From Catellatospora sp. KI3 (GTDB taxonomy: Bacteria; Actinomycetota; Actinomycetes; Mycobacteriales; Micromonosporaceae), in the NCBI RefSeq assembly GCF_029948125.1, contig NZ_JASAMB010000001.1, positions 434,001-498,000 of the forward strand: DNA of 64,000 nucleotides, in the 5' to 3' direction. Within the stretch, counting starts at the first letter, position 1, and each line of letters begins with the position of its first letter. The notes below the pieces were generated by a model, which was given only the letters and a program-made list of their open reading frames with translations, did no database searches and had not been told where the DNA came from. The position numbers and the translations under genes were made by a program. Below, piece by piece: positions 33,673 to 42,413 of this stretch.

Positions 33673-36294
33673 TCACAGCTTCAGCCACAGCGCGGGCACG
33701 TTCGGCGGCTCCCAGCCGACGATCGAGGTGTGCGGCTGGCGGCACTGGTACGTCGAGCCGCCGTAGGTGACCTTGGCTCCGGTCGCGTACGCCACGTTCG
33801 GCGCCCACGCCGGGGTGGTCCCGGGCGAGGTCGACGCGCTCGGCGACGGCGAGGCACTGGGCGAGGCGGACGGGCTCGGCGAGGCCGACCGGCTCGGGGA
33901 CGGGCTGGGGCTCGGCGACACCGACGGCGAGGCCGACGGGGAGGCCGACGGCGACGGGCTGCCGCCGGTGCACGGGCCGAGGTCCACCCAGACCGAGGCG
34001 ACACCGGGGGTCTCGCCCGAGGTCCACCACTGCGCCCGCCAGGCGTGCCCGTTGTAGGACACCCGGTTGCCGCCGGTGTAGACCTTGCCGCTCTCCCACG
34101 CCGGGTCGGTGCAGGTGCCGGGCGGGGTGCTCGGCGAGGCCGAGGCCGACGGGCCGACCGAGGTGGACGGCGACGCGCTGGGCGCCACCCCGCCCCGGGC
34201 GTAGTTCACGGCCAGGCTGTACGACTGCCCGCCAAAGGTGAGCGTGTAGTTGGAGGGGCTGCTGATCGGGAGCACGTAGTTCAGCGTGATCTCGACGTTG
34301 GCGCCCGGCGCGATCGACTGGTAGCTCGGGATCGTCACCTTGGCGTGGTGGAAGTCGCCCTTGAGGCCGCCGATGTTGTTGCCGGTGTGGCCCGGCGTGA
34401 CGGTCATGGCCCAGCCGGACTGCTGGCTCATCGTGCCCGGCGCCGAGGTGCCGTAGTCGAAGTCCAGCACCGCGCCACCGGGGATGGTGGTGGTGGAGTT
34501 GTTGGTCAGGCGCAGCTTCGGGTTGATCGGGTAGTTCGAGTCGCCCAGGGCGAAGCCGTTGAGCGAGACGTCCACGTTCAGCGTCTGCGCGGGCAGCGCC
34601 GTGTTCGACTTGCTCGCGCCGTACGGCGAGGCGGTGGCGAACTTCGAGGCGATCAGGTTGGTGAGCGTGTTGCCCATCTGGTACTCACCGGCGGTGGAGT
34701 TGAAGGCGTAGTCGCCGGCCAGCTCCCAGATCATGATGCCGCCGATGCCCTTGTTCACCACGTAGTCGGCCTTGGCGCCGATGGACTGCTCGTCCTCGGT
34801 GGACAGGAACACCTTCTTGGTCGCGTTCCACAGCCACGGCGCGGCCAGCGTCGCGGAGTAGTTGCGCACGTAGGTGCCGGTCAGGTTGTCGTTCGGGTCG
34901 GTGGCCGGGGTCAGGCCGTACGCGGCACGGTAGGAGCCGGCGATGCCGTTCTCCAGGTTCTTGGCGTGCCACATCGGGTTGGAGCCGGCCGGCTCCTCGT
35001 TGCCCGAGGTGTCCAGGTCGTGCCACAGGTTGTCGATGCCGATGGCGCCGTTGCCGCAGGGGCTCTGGGTGCCGACGGGGCAGTTCGTGCTCTTGGGCGC
35101 GGTGCCCCAGAGGCCGTTGTTGCCGCCGGTGACGCCCTGGAAGCCGCGGGTGTAGTACGGCACCCCGACGTTGATCCGCCCGCTCTGCACCGCACCGCGG
35201 TAGTAGTGGTAGGCCCAGTCGGTGTTGAGGTAGCCGATGTTGGAGTAGGCGCTGTAGACGCCGCCCGCGGTCAGCTCGTTGTCGGCGCCGTCGTCGAACA
35301 GCGACGCGTTCGGGCCGACGTACTGGTTCCAGGCGCCGTGCAGGTCGTACGACATGATGTTGATGTAGTCGAGGTACTGGGTGGCCTGGTAGGCCTCCAT
35401 GCCCCGCAGCAGCCAGCCCGACGCGGGCGCGGCCACGGTCACCATGTAGTACTTGCTGTCCGCGGCGGCGGCGGTGTCCAGCTTGGTGCGCAGCGTCTTC
35501 ATCAGCGTCTGGAACGACGCGTTCAGCCCGGCGCGGCGCGCGTTGGCCTGGACGAAGTCCATCGGGTTGCCCGCGTCCTTGTTGGACGTGGCGTACTCGT
35601 AGTCGATGTCCACGCCGTCGAAGCCGTACTGGCGCAGGAACGCCACGACCGAGTCGGCGAAGGCGTTGATGCCGGCCGTGTTGATCGAGCCGTCGGCGTT
35701 GGTGGTCATCCGGTAGAAGCCGCCGGAGTCGACGTGGGTGCCCGCGTCGTCGAAGTAGCCGCCGGTCTCGGCCCAGCCGCCGACGCTGATCAGCGTCTTG
35801 ACGTCCGGGTACTGCTTCTTGAACTTGTTGAGCAGGTTGAAGTGGCCGGTGTACGAGTACGCCGGGTCCATCTCCGCCCCGGCCACGCCCGGCCAGGTCA
35901 TGTTCGTGGAGGGGTTGTTCGCGGCGGTCGGGGTGCCGACGGAGATCTTGTTAGCCCCGTCGACGTGCGCGAACGCGTAGTTGATGTGCGTGACCTTCGT
36001 CCACGGGATCTGGCTCGCCAGGTACGCGGGGGCGCCGTTCTTGCCCGTACGCCAGTTGGTGAAGTAGCCGATGATCCGGCGCGGGTGGCCCGCGCCCATG
36101 GCCTCGCGGCCGGTGGAGTCGTAGACGTCGCAGTAGGGGACGGTGACGCCGGGCGTCCGGTAGAGACCGTCGGGGCGGCAGGTCTCCTGGTCGACGGCCG
36201 AGTTGGCGGTGCCGGCGAACGCGACCGCGAACGCGGTGGCGGCCAGGCCGGTCGCCGCGGCGACGAGCAGGTTGAGGAGCGGCTTGCGTTGCAT
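33673..36294 (-). CDS. Secreted GH18 chitinase with two C-terminal CBM5/12-type chitin-binding modules
   Basis: 873 residues. Signal peptide 1-32 (ending GTANSA). The GH18 barrel (about 70-560) has LISVGGWAETGG and FDGVDIDYEY with D229, D231 and catalytic acid E233. A beta-sandwich domain follows (about 575-720), then two aromatic-rich chitin-binding modules: AWESGKVYTGGNRVSYNG...WVDLGPC and WAPNVAYATGAKVTYGG...ALWLKL. Pro/Ser/Ala linkers (SPSASPSPSPS) separate them. GGAGGG lies 5 nt before the ATG at 36294. It degrades environmental chitin. The upstream region has two palindromes suggesting regulation. Confidence 0.93.
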   Translation of the reverse strand: MQRKPLLNLLVAAATGLAATAFAVAFAGTANSAVDQETCRPDGLYRTPGVTVPYCDVYDSTGREAMGAGHPRRIIGYFTNWRTGKNGAPAYLASQIPWTKVTHINYAFAHVDGANKISVGTPTAANNPSTNMTWPGVAGAEMDPAYSYTGHFNLLNKFKKQYPDVKTLISVGGWAETGGYFDDAGTHVDSGGFYRMTTNADGSINTAGINAFADSVVAFLRQYGFDGVDIDYEYATSNKDAGNPMDFVQANARRAGLNASFQTLMKTLRTKLDTAAAADSKYYMVTVAAPASGWLLRGMEAYQATQYLDYINIMSYDLHGAWNQYVGPNASLFDDGADNELTAGGVYSAYSNIGYLNTDWAYHYYRGAVQSGRINVGVPYYTRGFQGVTGGNNGLWGTAPKSTNCPVGTQSPCGNGAIGIDNLWHDLDTSGNEEPAGSNPMWHAKNLENGIAGSYRAAYGLTPATDPNDNLTGTYVRNYSATLAAPWLWNATKKVFLSTEDEQSIGAKADYVVNKGIGGIMIWELAGDYAFNSTAGEYQMGNTLTNLIASKFATASPYGASKSNTALPAQTLNVDVSLNGFALGDSNYPINPKLRLTNNSTTTIPGGAVLDFDYGTSAPGTMSQQSGWAMTVTPGHTGNNIGGLKGDFHHAKVTIPSYQSIAPGANVEITLNYVLPISSPSNYTLTFGGQSYSLAVNYARGGVAPSASPSTSVGPSASASPSTPPGTCTDPAWESGKVYTGGNRVSYNGHAWRAQWWTSGETPGVASVWVDLGPCTGGSPSPSASPSASPSVSPSPSPSPSRSASPSPSASPSASPSPSASTSPGTTPAWAPNVAYATGAKVTYGGSTYQCRQPHTSIVGWEPPNVPALWLKL

Positions 36295-36377
36295 TATCAC
36301 CCTCCTGGGGCGAAGCAGAACCACGGAGCGGAGTGGGCGGTGCGACAGAGCAGAGTGGAGCCGAGCGGTCGACTCTG

Positions 36378-36419
36378 TTAGTAAAGTTTGCTAAAAATTA
36401 GCCCCGTGACCCGGGTCAC
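36378..36419. promoter_or_regulatory. Two candidate operators upstream of the chitinase gene
   Basis: TTAGTAAAGTTTGCTAA (36378-36394) is an AT-rich inverted repeat of the kind bound by ROK-family repressors (inference). GTGACCCGGGTCAC (36406-36419) is a perfect 14-bp palindrome. Both lie 85-125 bp before the ATG at 36294. No DasR-type site was seen. Confidence 0.55.
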
Positions 36420-36505
36420 GCAAGAGGCCCGCGCCGATGTTTAACCGAGCGTTAAGGTACGGCGAACCGAGCGCACGTTCCGCGTGGCCGGACCCTGCGG
36501 GAGGG

Positions 36506-36567
36506 TGCAGTTTCGGGGAAGCTGCACGAAAGCCCGCCAAGATTCCAGCACTTTCCCCGAAACTGCA
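36506..36567 (+). repeat. 62-bp dispersed palindrome, copy 3
   Basis: Arms TGCAGTTTCGGGGAA(G) and TTTCCCCGAAACTGCA with centre CCAAGATTCCAGCAC. It lies between two co-directional genes (end of sensor kinase, start of chitinase), not between convergent genes. Confidence 0.9.
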
Positions 36568-36614
36568 CCGCCCAGCGGCCCCGGCCACCCGGGGCGCGGG
36601 GCGCGGGGCGCGGG

Positions 36615-38081
36615 TCAGGCGAGGGGTAGGCGGACCGCGAAGGTCGCGCCGCCGCCCGGGGTCGGGGTGTACGTGATGGTGCCGCCATGCCCCGTGACCA
36701 GGGAAGCCACGATGGACAGCCCGAGTCCGGAGCCCGCCGCCGGGGACCGGTCGTGGTCGCGGGCCCGCGCCGGATCGACCCGGTAGAAGCGTTCGAAGAC
36801 CCGTTCGGCGTGCTCAGGGGCCAGGCCGGGCCCCCGGTCGACCACGTCCAGCACCGCGCGGTCGCCTTCGACACCGACCCGGATCGTGACCGGGGTGCCG
36901 GGCGGGGTGTGGATCAGCGCGTTGCCGAGCAGGTTGGTCAGCACCTGGCGCAGCCGGTCCTCGTCGCCGAGCACCACCGGCGCCTCGCCGTCGAGCAGTT
37001 CCAGGCGCATCGGGCAGGCCGGTTCGCGCAGCTGGGCCGATTCGATCGCGTCGGCGGCGATGGGCACCAGGTCGACCGGTTCGCTGCGCAGCGGGCGCTG
37101 CTCGTCCAGCCGGGCCAGCAGCAGCAGGTCCTCGACGAGCAGGCCCATCCGGGTGGCCTCGGTTTCGATCCGGGCCAGCAGCGCCGACACCTCGGCCGGG
37201 TCGGTGACGACGCCGTGCCGGTGCAGTTCGGCCAGGCCGCGGATGCCCGCGAGCGGGGTGCGCAGCTCGTGTGAGGCGTCGCCGACGAACCGGCGCAGCC
37301 GCGCCTCGGACGCGGTGCGCTCGCCGAACGAGCTCTCGATCTCGGCGAGCATCGTGTTCAGGGTGCGCGACAGGCGCCCGATCTCGGTGCGCGGCGCCGC
37401 CTGCACCGGCACGCGCCGGCCGAGGTCGCCCCCGGCGATGATCTCCTCGGCGGTCTGCTCTACCTCGGTCAGCGGCCGCAGACCCATCCGGATCACGTAG
37501 ACGCCGAGCACGGTGGCCAGGCCGAGCACGACCAGGGTCACCACGATCTCGATGCCGCCGAGGCGGCCCATGGTCCGGGCGACGCCGGTCAGGTCGTACG
37601 CGATGACGACGCTGCCCTGGCCGTCGGTACGCTCGGTGACCAGCACCTGGTAGCCGGGGTGGTGGTTCTCGGCGATGTTGCGGGCGAAGAACGGCTTGTC
37701 CGCGTGTGCCGCGACTCCGGCGCGGTCGAGCACCGGCAGCTCGGGGGCACCGCGCTGGCCGGGCCCCTTCAGCCCCTTGACCTCGCCGCCGTCGTTGTCA
37801 CGAAACGACAGGACGTACGCGTCGAACAGGGCTTTGCCCTTGGAGTTGGACAGCCGGGCGAACTCCTCGTCGCTGACCTCGGCGGGCTCGGTCTGCGACA
37901 TGGCCTGGCCGGTGAGGTAGAGCTGCTCGTTCACCCGGTCGATGAGGTACATGCGCAGCAGCGCGACGCTGGTGAAGTCGGCGACGACGAAGCCCGCGGC
38001 GACCAGCGCCAGCACCCCGGCCAGCAGCCGCGACCGCAGCGACCAGCGCTTGGGGCGCTTCAGGGCGGCGACCAGCTTCAC
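36615..38081 (-). CDS. Two-component sensor histidine kinase (system 1)
   Basis: 488 residues. Membrane segment near 20-45, extracytoplasmic sensor of about 120 residues, second segment near 175-200, HAMP, H-box (RRFVGDASHELRTPL), then N-box (NLLGNALIHTP) and G-boxes (DRGPGL, GSGLGLSI). The GTG start (38081) overlaps the stop of the regulator gene (GTGA), so they are coupled. The protein is clearly similar to the kinase at 46807-48429, pointing to an old duplication. Likely target: the divergent RND exporter. Confidence 0.9.
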   Translation of the reverse strand: MKLVAALKRPKRWSLRSRLLAGVLALVAAGFVVADFTSVALLRMYLIDRVNEQLYLTGQAMSQTEPAEVSDEEFARLSNSKGKALFDAYVLSFRDNDGGEVKGLKGPGQRGAPELPVLDRAGVAAHADKPFFARNIAENHHPGYQVLVTERTDGQGSVVIAYDLTGVARTMGRLGGIEIVVTLVVLGLATVLGVYVIRMGLRPLTEVEQTAEEIIAGGDLGRRVPVQAAPRTEIGRLSRTLNTMLAEIESSFGERTASEARLRRFVGDASHELRTPLAGIRGLAELHRHGVVTDPAEVSALLARIETEATRMGLLVEDLLLLARLDEQRPLRSEPVDLVPIAADAIESAQLREPACPMRLELLDGEAPVVLGDEDRLRQVLTNLLGNALIHTPPGTPVTIRVGVEGDRAVLDVVDRGPGLAPEHAERVFERFYRVDPARARDHDRSPAAGSGLGLSIVASLVTGHGGTITYTPTPGGGATFAVRLPLA

Positions 38082-38791
38082 GAGCGGGGCAGTCGCAGCG
38101 AGTAGCCGAAGCCGCGCAGGGTGTGGATCAGCGGCGGGTCGACGGTGTCGACCTTGCGGCGCAGCAGCGAGATGTACGACTCCACGATCCGCGCGTCGCC
38201 GCCGAAGTCGTAGCGCCACACGTGGTCGAGGATCTGCGCCTTGCTGACCACCCGGTCGGCGTTGGCGAGCAGGTAGTGCAGCAGCTTGAACTCGGTCGGG
38301 CTGAGCCGGACCAGCTTGCCCGCCCGCCGTACGTCGTGCGTCTCCTCGTCCAGCTCCAGGTCGGCGAAGCGCAGGGTGGAGTCGTCGCTGGGCAGGGCCG
38401 CCCCGGCGTAGGTGCGGCGCAGCACGGCGCGGATGCGGGCGACGACCTCCTCCAGGCTGAACGGCTTGGTCACGTAGTCGTCGCCGCCGACGGTCAACCC
38501 GGTGATCTTGTCCTGGACGCCGTCGCGGGCGGTCAGGAACAGCACGGGCACGTGGGCGCCGGAGGCGCGCAGCCGCCGTACCACCTCGAAGCCGTCGCAG
38601 TCGGGCAGCATCACGTCGAGGACGAGCAGCTCGGGTTTGAACTCGGCGGCCACCGCGAGCGCCTGGGCGCCGGTGGCGGCGGTGCGCACGTCGAAGCCGA
38701 CGAACCGCAGGCTGGCCGAGAGCAGCGACACGATCGTCGGCTCGTCGTCGACCACGAGCAGCCTGCGCTGCTCCCCCTGCTCCGGCTTCAT
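38078..38791 (-). CDS. OmpR-family response regulator (system 1)
   Basis: 237 residues. Receiver domain with acidic pair D15-D16, phosphorylation site D59 (LVLDVMLPD) and conserved K in TKPFS; winged-helix DNA-binding domain ends GFGYSLRLP. The ATG at 38791 has GGGAGC 6 nt upstream, so a longer frame to 38881 is rejected. A weak copy of the shared box (TTTCAG-N5-ATTCGGG, minus strand 38858-38876) lies upstream, compatible with autoregulation. Confidence 0.92.
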   Translation of the reverse strand: MKPEQGEQRRLLVVDDEPTIVSLLSASLRFVGFDVRTAATGAQALAVAAEFKPELLVLDVMLPDCDGFEVVRRLRASGAHVPVLFLTARDGVQDKITGLTVGGDDYVTKPFSLEEVVARIRAVLRRTYAGAALPSDDSTLRFADLELDEETHDVRRAGKLVRLSPTEFKLLHYLLANADRVVSKAQILDHVWRYDFGGDARIVESYISLLRRKVDTVDPPLIHTLRGFGYSLRLPRS

Positions 38792-39146
38792 GCCGCGCTC
38801 CCGTCCTCGGTTGTCGCGCCAGTGTGCCCGACCTGTCCCCGCGGTTGCCTGCACGCGACCCGAATAAATGCTGAAAGTCACCGCCCGATCTGCGCAAGAC
38901 GTCCCGAGTTGCCAGGTGGTTGGGCGTATCTTGGGCGCTTGTTACCCACAGTCGCCGGGCGACTTGACCTGGATCTTGAACGGGCGGGCGGGGCGTGACG
39001 GAGAGCACTCGGGGCTTTCGGTTGGCTTTCAGCTTCGGTTCAGGGTTCGTGCGAGTAGACCTGGTTGACTGCGGCTGAACTCGGACGACCCTCCCTGGGC
39101 CGCCCGCCCCCGCTCACCGCTGCACCCTCCCCCTGGAGTCGAAGAG
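38792..39146. other. 355-bp divergent control region of system 1 and RND exporter
   Basis: No gene seen. It holds the putative response-regulator box before the RND gene (39027-39045) and a weaker one before the regulator gene. The remainder shows no clear structure. Confidence 0.6.
39027..39045 (+). promoter_or_regulatory. Putative response-regulator box upstream of RND gene
   Basis: TTTCAG-CTTCG-GTTCAGGG: TTCAG repeated with 11-bp spacing, the arrangement OmpR-type dimers use. It matches the box before the system 2 regulator at 14 of the fixed positions except one. Confidence 0.6.
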
Positions 39147-42100
39147 ATGTCGTTCCTGACCAGGCTGAGCCTCGCCAGTCGCGGTCTCGTAGCCCTGATC
39201 ACCGTGGCGATCCTCGGTGTCGGCGCGTACGTGCTACCGCAGCTGCGCCAGCAGATGTTCCCGGACATCCAGTTCCCGAACGTCTCGGTGCTCGCCGCGT
39301 ACCCCGGCGCCACCCCGGAGATCGTCGAAAGCCAGGTCACCATCCCGATCGAGCAGGCGGTCGCGGGCGTCGACGGGGCCACCGGCATCACCTCGGTGTC
39401 GCGCAACGGCTCGGCGACCGTCGCCATCACCTTCGACTTCGGCGTCGACGTGGACAAGGTCGAGGGCGACATCCAGCAGGCGCTCAGCCGCATCGACAGC
39501 CGCCTGCCGGCCAACGTCGACCCGACCGTCTTCGCGGGCTCGACCGACGACTTCCCGGTGGTCCAGCTCGCCGCCAGCGGCGCGGGCGGCGACGACCAGG
39601 AGCTGGCGCGACGGCTGCGGGCCGTGGTGCTGCCGGCCCTGAACAACCTCGAGGGCGTACGCGAGGCGACGCTGTCCGGCGCCCGCGACCCGCAGGTCAC
39701 CATCGACCTCGACCCGGCCAAGCTGGCCGCGCGCGGCCTCTCGGCCCAGGCCGTCATCACCGCGCTCACCGCCAACGGCGTCAGCATGCCCGGCGGCGTG
39801 ATCGCCGACGGCGGCCTCACCTACTCCGTGGCCGTCGGCGGCCGCTTCACCACGCTGGCCCAGCTCGGCGACCTCTACCTGACCCCGGCCGCGGGCGCCG
39901 CGCGTCCGGCCGCACCGGCCCCGGGCACCGCGCCCAAGCCGCTGACGCAGCTCAAGGACGTCGCCACGCTGGCCTCGGCGCCGGCCGCGGCCACCCAGCT
40001 GACCCGCACCAACGGCAAGCCCAGCCTGGGCGTCGGCGTCACCGCCAAGCCCGGCGCGAACGCCGTCGAGATCTCGCACGCGGTCAACGACAAGCTGCCC
40101 GAGCTCGCCGCGCAGCTCGGCACCGGCGGCGCGCTGCAGGTCGTGTTCGACCAGGCGCCCGAGGTCGAGCGCTCGGTCAGCAGCCTCACTACCGAGGGCG
40201 CGCTGGGCCTGGCCTTCGCCGTACTGGTGATCCTGGTCTTCCTGCTGTCGGTCCGCTCGACCCTGGTCACCGCGGTCTCGATCCCGGTCAGCGTGGTCAT
40301 CGCGCTGATCGCGCTGTGGACCGGCGACTACTCGCTCAACCTGTTCACCCTGGGCGGTCTGACGATCGCCATCGGCCGCGTCGTCGACGACTCGATCGTG
40401 GTCCTGGAGAACATCAAGCGCCACCTGGAGTACGGCGAGCCGAAGAAGGAGGCCATCCTCACCGCGGTGAAGGAGGTCTCCGGCGCGGTCACCGCCTCGA
40501 CCCTGACCACGGTCGCGGTGTTCCTGCCCGTGGCGCTGGTCGGCGGGTTCGTGGGGCAGCTGTTCGGCCCGTTCGGCCTGACCGTCACCGCGGCGCTGCT
40601 CGCCTCGCTGCTGGTGTCGCTGACCATCGTGCCGGTGCTGGCGTACTGGTTCCTCAAGTCGCCGCAGGGCACCGCCGAGGAGCTGGCCGAGATCCGGGAG
40701 AAGGCCGAGGCCAAGGAGCTGCGCAGCCCGCTGCAGCGGGTGTACGTCCCGGTGCTGCGCTGGTCGCTGGGCCACCGCGCGATCACCCTGGTCGTCGCGG
40801 CGGTCATCTTCTTCGGCACGGTCGGACTGGCCAGCCGCATCGAGACCAGCTTCATCGGCAGCTCGGGCAACTCGTTCTCGATCACCCAGCAGCTGCCCAC
40901 CGGCACCGACCTGGCCACCACCGACGCGGCGGCCAAGCGAGTCGAGGAGGTCCTCAGCAGCACCGAGGGCGTGAAGTCGTACCAGGTGACCGTCGGCGGC
41001 GGCGGCAACATGTTCGGCGGCGGCGCCCCCGACACCACCAAGGCCCGGTTCCAGGTCACCTCGGAGGCCGAGGTCGACCAGGCCAAGCTCACCGAGACCC
41101 TGCGCGACAGGATCGACGCGCTGGACGACACGGCCGTCGGCGAGGTCGTGGTCGGCGCGGTGCAGGGCGGCCTCGGCTCGTCCAACGTCGAGGTGTCGGT
41201 CAACGCGGCCGACGACGCCACGCTGCGCCAGGCGGCCCAGCAGGTCAAGGACGCGCTGACGCAGGTCGACGGGCTCACCGACGTCGAGAGCGACCTGTCG
41301 GCCAGCACCCCGCAGGTGCAGGTCGCCCTCGACCGGCCGGCCGCCGCGCGGGTCGGGCTCACCGACGCCGCCGTCGGCCAGCTCGTCAACCAGGCCTTCC
41401 GCGGTACGACGGTGACCCGCGCGGTCATCAACGGCATCGAGCAGCCGGTGATCCTGCGTACCGGCGCCGCCCCGGTCGACCTGGCCGCGCTGCGCGCGCT
41501 GCCGATCGCCGGCGGGCTGCGCCTGGACGACGTCGCCGACGTGACCACGGTCGCCGGCCCGAGCCAGATCAACCGCGTGGAGCAGGTCCGCACCGCGAAG
41601 GTGACCGGCGCCCCCACCGCCGAGGCGCTGGGCACGCTCAGCAAGAACCTGGACGAGAAGCTCAAGTCGCTCGACCTGCCGGAGGGCGCCACCTACAAGA
41701 TCGGTGGCGTGCTGGAGAGCCAGCAGTCGGCCATGGGCGACCTGTTCCTGGCCATGGGTGTCGCGGTCGCACTGGTCTTCATCGTGATGATCGGTACCTT
41801 CCGGGGCCTGGCCCAGCCGATGGTCCTGCTGGTGTCGATCCCGTTCGCGGCGACCGGTGCGCTGCTCGCGCTGCTGGCGACCGGCCAGCCGCTGGGCCTG
41901 GCCGCCATGATCGGCATGCTGATGCTGGTCGGCATCGTGGTCACCAACGCGATCGTGCTGCTCGACCTGATCAACCAGTACCGCGAGCAGGGCATGTCGA
42001 TCCGCGACTCGATCATCGAGGGCGGCCGGCGCCGCCTGCGGCCGATCCTGATGACCGCCGCGGCGACCATCTTCGCGCTGCTGCCGATGTCGCTGGGGCT

Positions 42101-42347
42101 CACCGAGTCGTCGGCGTTCATCTCGCAGCCGCTCGCGGTCGTGGTCATCGGCGGCCTGGTCAGCTCGACGCTGCTCACCCTGGTGCTGGTGCCGGTCGGC
42201 TACTCGCTGATCGAGGGCTTCAAGCAGCGGATGCGCAACCGCCGGAGCAAGGGCGCGCGGCCGGTCGCCGTCGACGTCGAGCAGCCCGCGGCGCCGGTCG
42301 CCGGGCCGCGCCACGCCGCCAACGACGCGGAGCCCGCGCTGAACTGA
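39147..42347 (+). CDS. RND-family efflux transporter permease
   Basis: 1066 residues. RND topology: one membrane helix, a large periplasm-type domain (about 35-340), six helices, a second large domain (about 550-860), five helices. The conserved TM4 acidic motif is GRVVDDSIVVLENI, and the start MSFLTRLSLASRGLVALI...FPDIQFPNVSVLAAYPGATPE is typical of HAE1/SwrC-like members in Gram-positive bacteria. No membrane fusion protein gene accompanies it, as usual in actinobacteria. GGAG precedes the ATG. It is divergent from system 1, its likely regulator. A terminator follows. Confidence 0.93.
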   Translation: MSFLTRLSLASRGLVALITVAILGVGAYVLPQLRQQMFPDIQFPNVSVLAAYPGATPEIVESQVTIPIEQAVAGVDGATGITSVSRNGSATVAITFDFGVDVDKVEGDIQQALSRIDSRLPANVDPTVFAGSTDDFPVVQLAASGAGGDDQELARRLRAVVLPALNNLEGVREATLSGARDPQVTIDLDPAKLAARGLSAQAVITALTANGVSMPGGVIADGGLTYSVAVGGRFTTLAQLGDLYLTPAAGAARPAAPAPGTAPKPLTQLKDVATLASAPAAATQLTRTNGKPSLGVGVTAKPGANAVEISHAVNDKLPELAAQLGTGGALQVVFDQAPEVERSVSSLTTEGALGLAFAVLVILVFLLSVRSTLVTAVSIPVSVVIALIALWTGDYSLNLFTLGGLTIAIGRVVDDSIVVLENIKRHLEYGEPKKEAILTAVKEVSGAVTASTLTTVAVFLPVALVGGFVGQLFGPFGLTVTAALLASLLVSLTIVPVLAYWFLKSPQGTAEELAEIREKAEAKELRSPLQRVYVPVLRWSLGHRAITLVVAAVIFFGTVGLASRIETSFIGSSGNSFSITQQLPTGTDLATTDAAAKRVEEVLSSTEGVKSYQVTVGGGGNMFGGGAPDTTKARFQVTSEAEVDQAKLTETLRDRIDALDDTAVGEVVVGAVQGGLGSSNVEVSVNAADDATLRQAAQQVKDALTQVDGLTDVESDLSASTPQVQVALDRPAAARVGLTDAAVGQLVNQAFRGTTVTRAVINGIEQPVILRTGAAPVDLAALRALPIAGGLRLDDVADVTTVAGPSQINRVEQVRTAKVTGAPTAEALGTLSKNLDEKLKSLDLPEGATYKIGGVLESQQSAMGDLFLAMGVAVALVFIVMIGTFRGLAQPMVLLVSIPFAATGALLALLATGQPLGLAAMIGMLMLVGIVVTNAIVLLDLINQYREQGMSIRDSIIEGGRRRLRPILMTAAATIFALLPMSLGLTESSAFISQPLAVVVIGGLVSSTLLTLVLVPVGYSLIEGFKQRMRNRRSKGARPVAVDVEQPAAPVAGPRHAANDAEPALN

Positions 42348-42366
42348 CCCGCCCTCCGCAGTACTC

Positions 42367-42400
42367 TGCCCGCCCCGGGGCCGCCTCCCCGGGGCGGGCA
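42367..42400. terminator. Bidirectional terminator between RND and lipoprotein genes
   Basis: TGCCCGCCCCGGGG / CCCCGGGGCGGGCA, 14-bp perfect arms, 6-nt loop, between convergent genes. Confidence 0.8.
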
Positions 42401-42413
42401 GTTCCGTATCAGC

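Larger units (their letters stand above)
36295..36614. other. 320-bp gap between sensor kinase and chitinase genes
   Basis: No gene. It holds the chitinase control region (36378-36419) and palindrome copy 3 (36506-36567), which may also terminate the kinase transcript. Confidence 0.6.

Noticed and set aside
36295-36505. DasR operator upstream of the chitinase
   Set aside because: No ACTGGTCTAGACCA-like sequence present.
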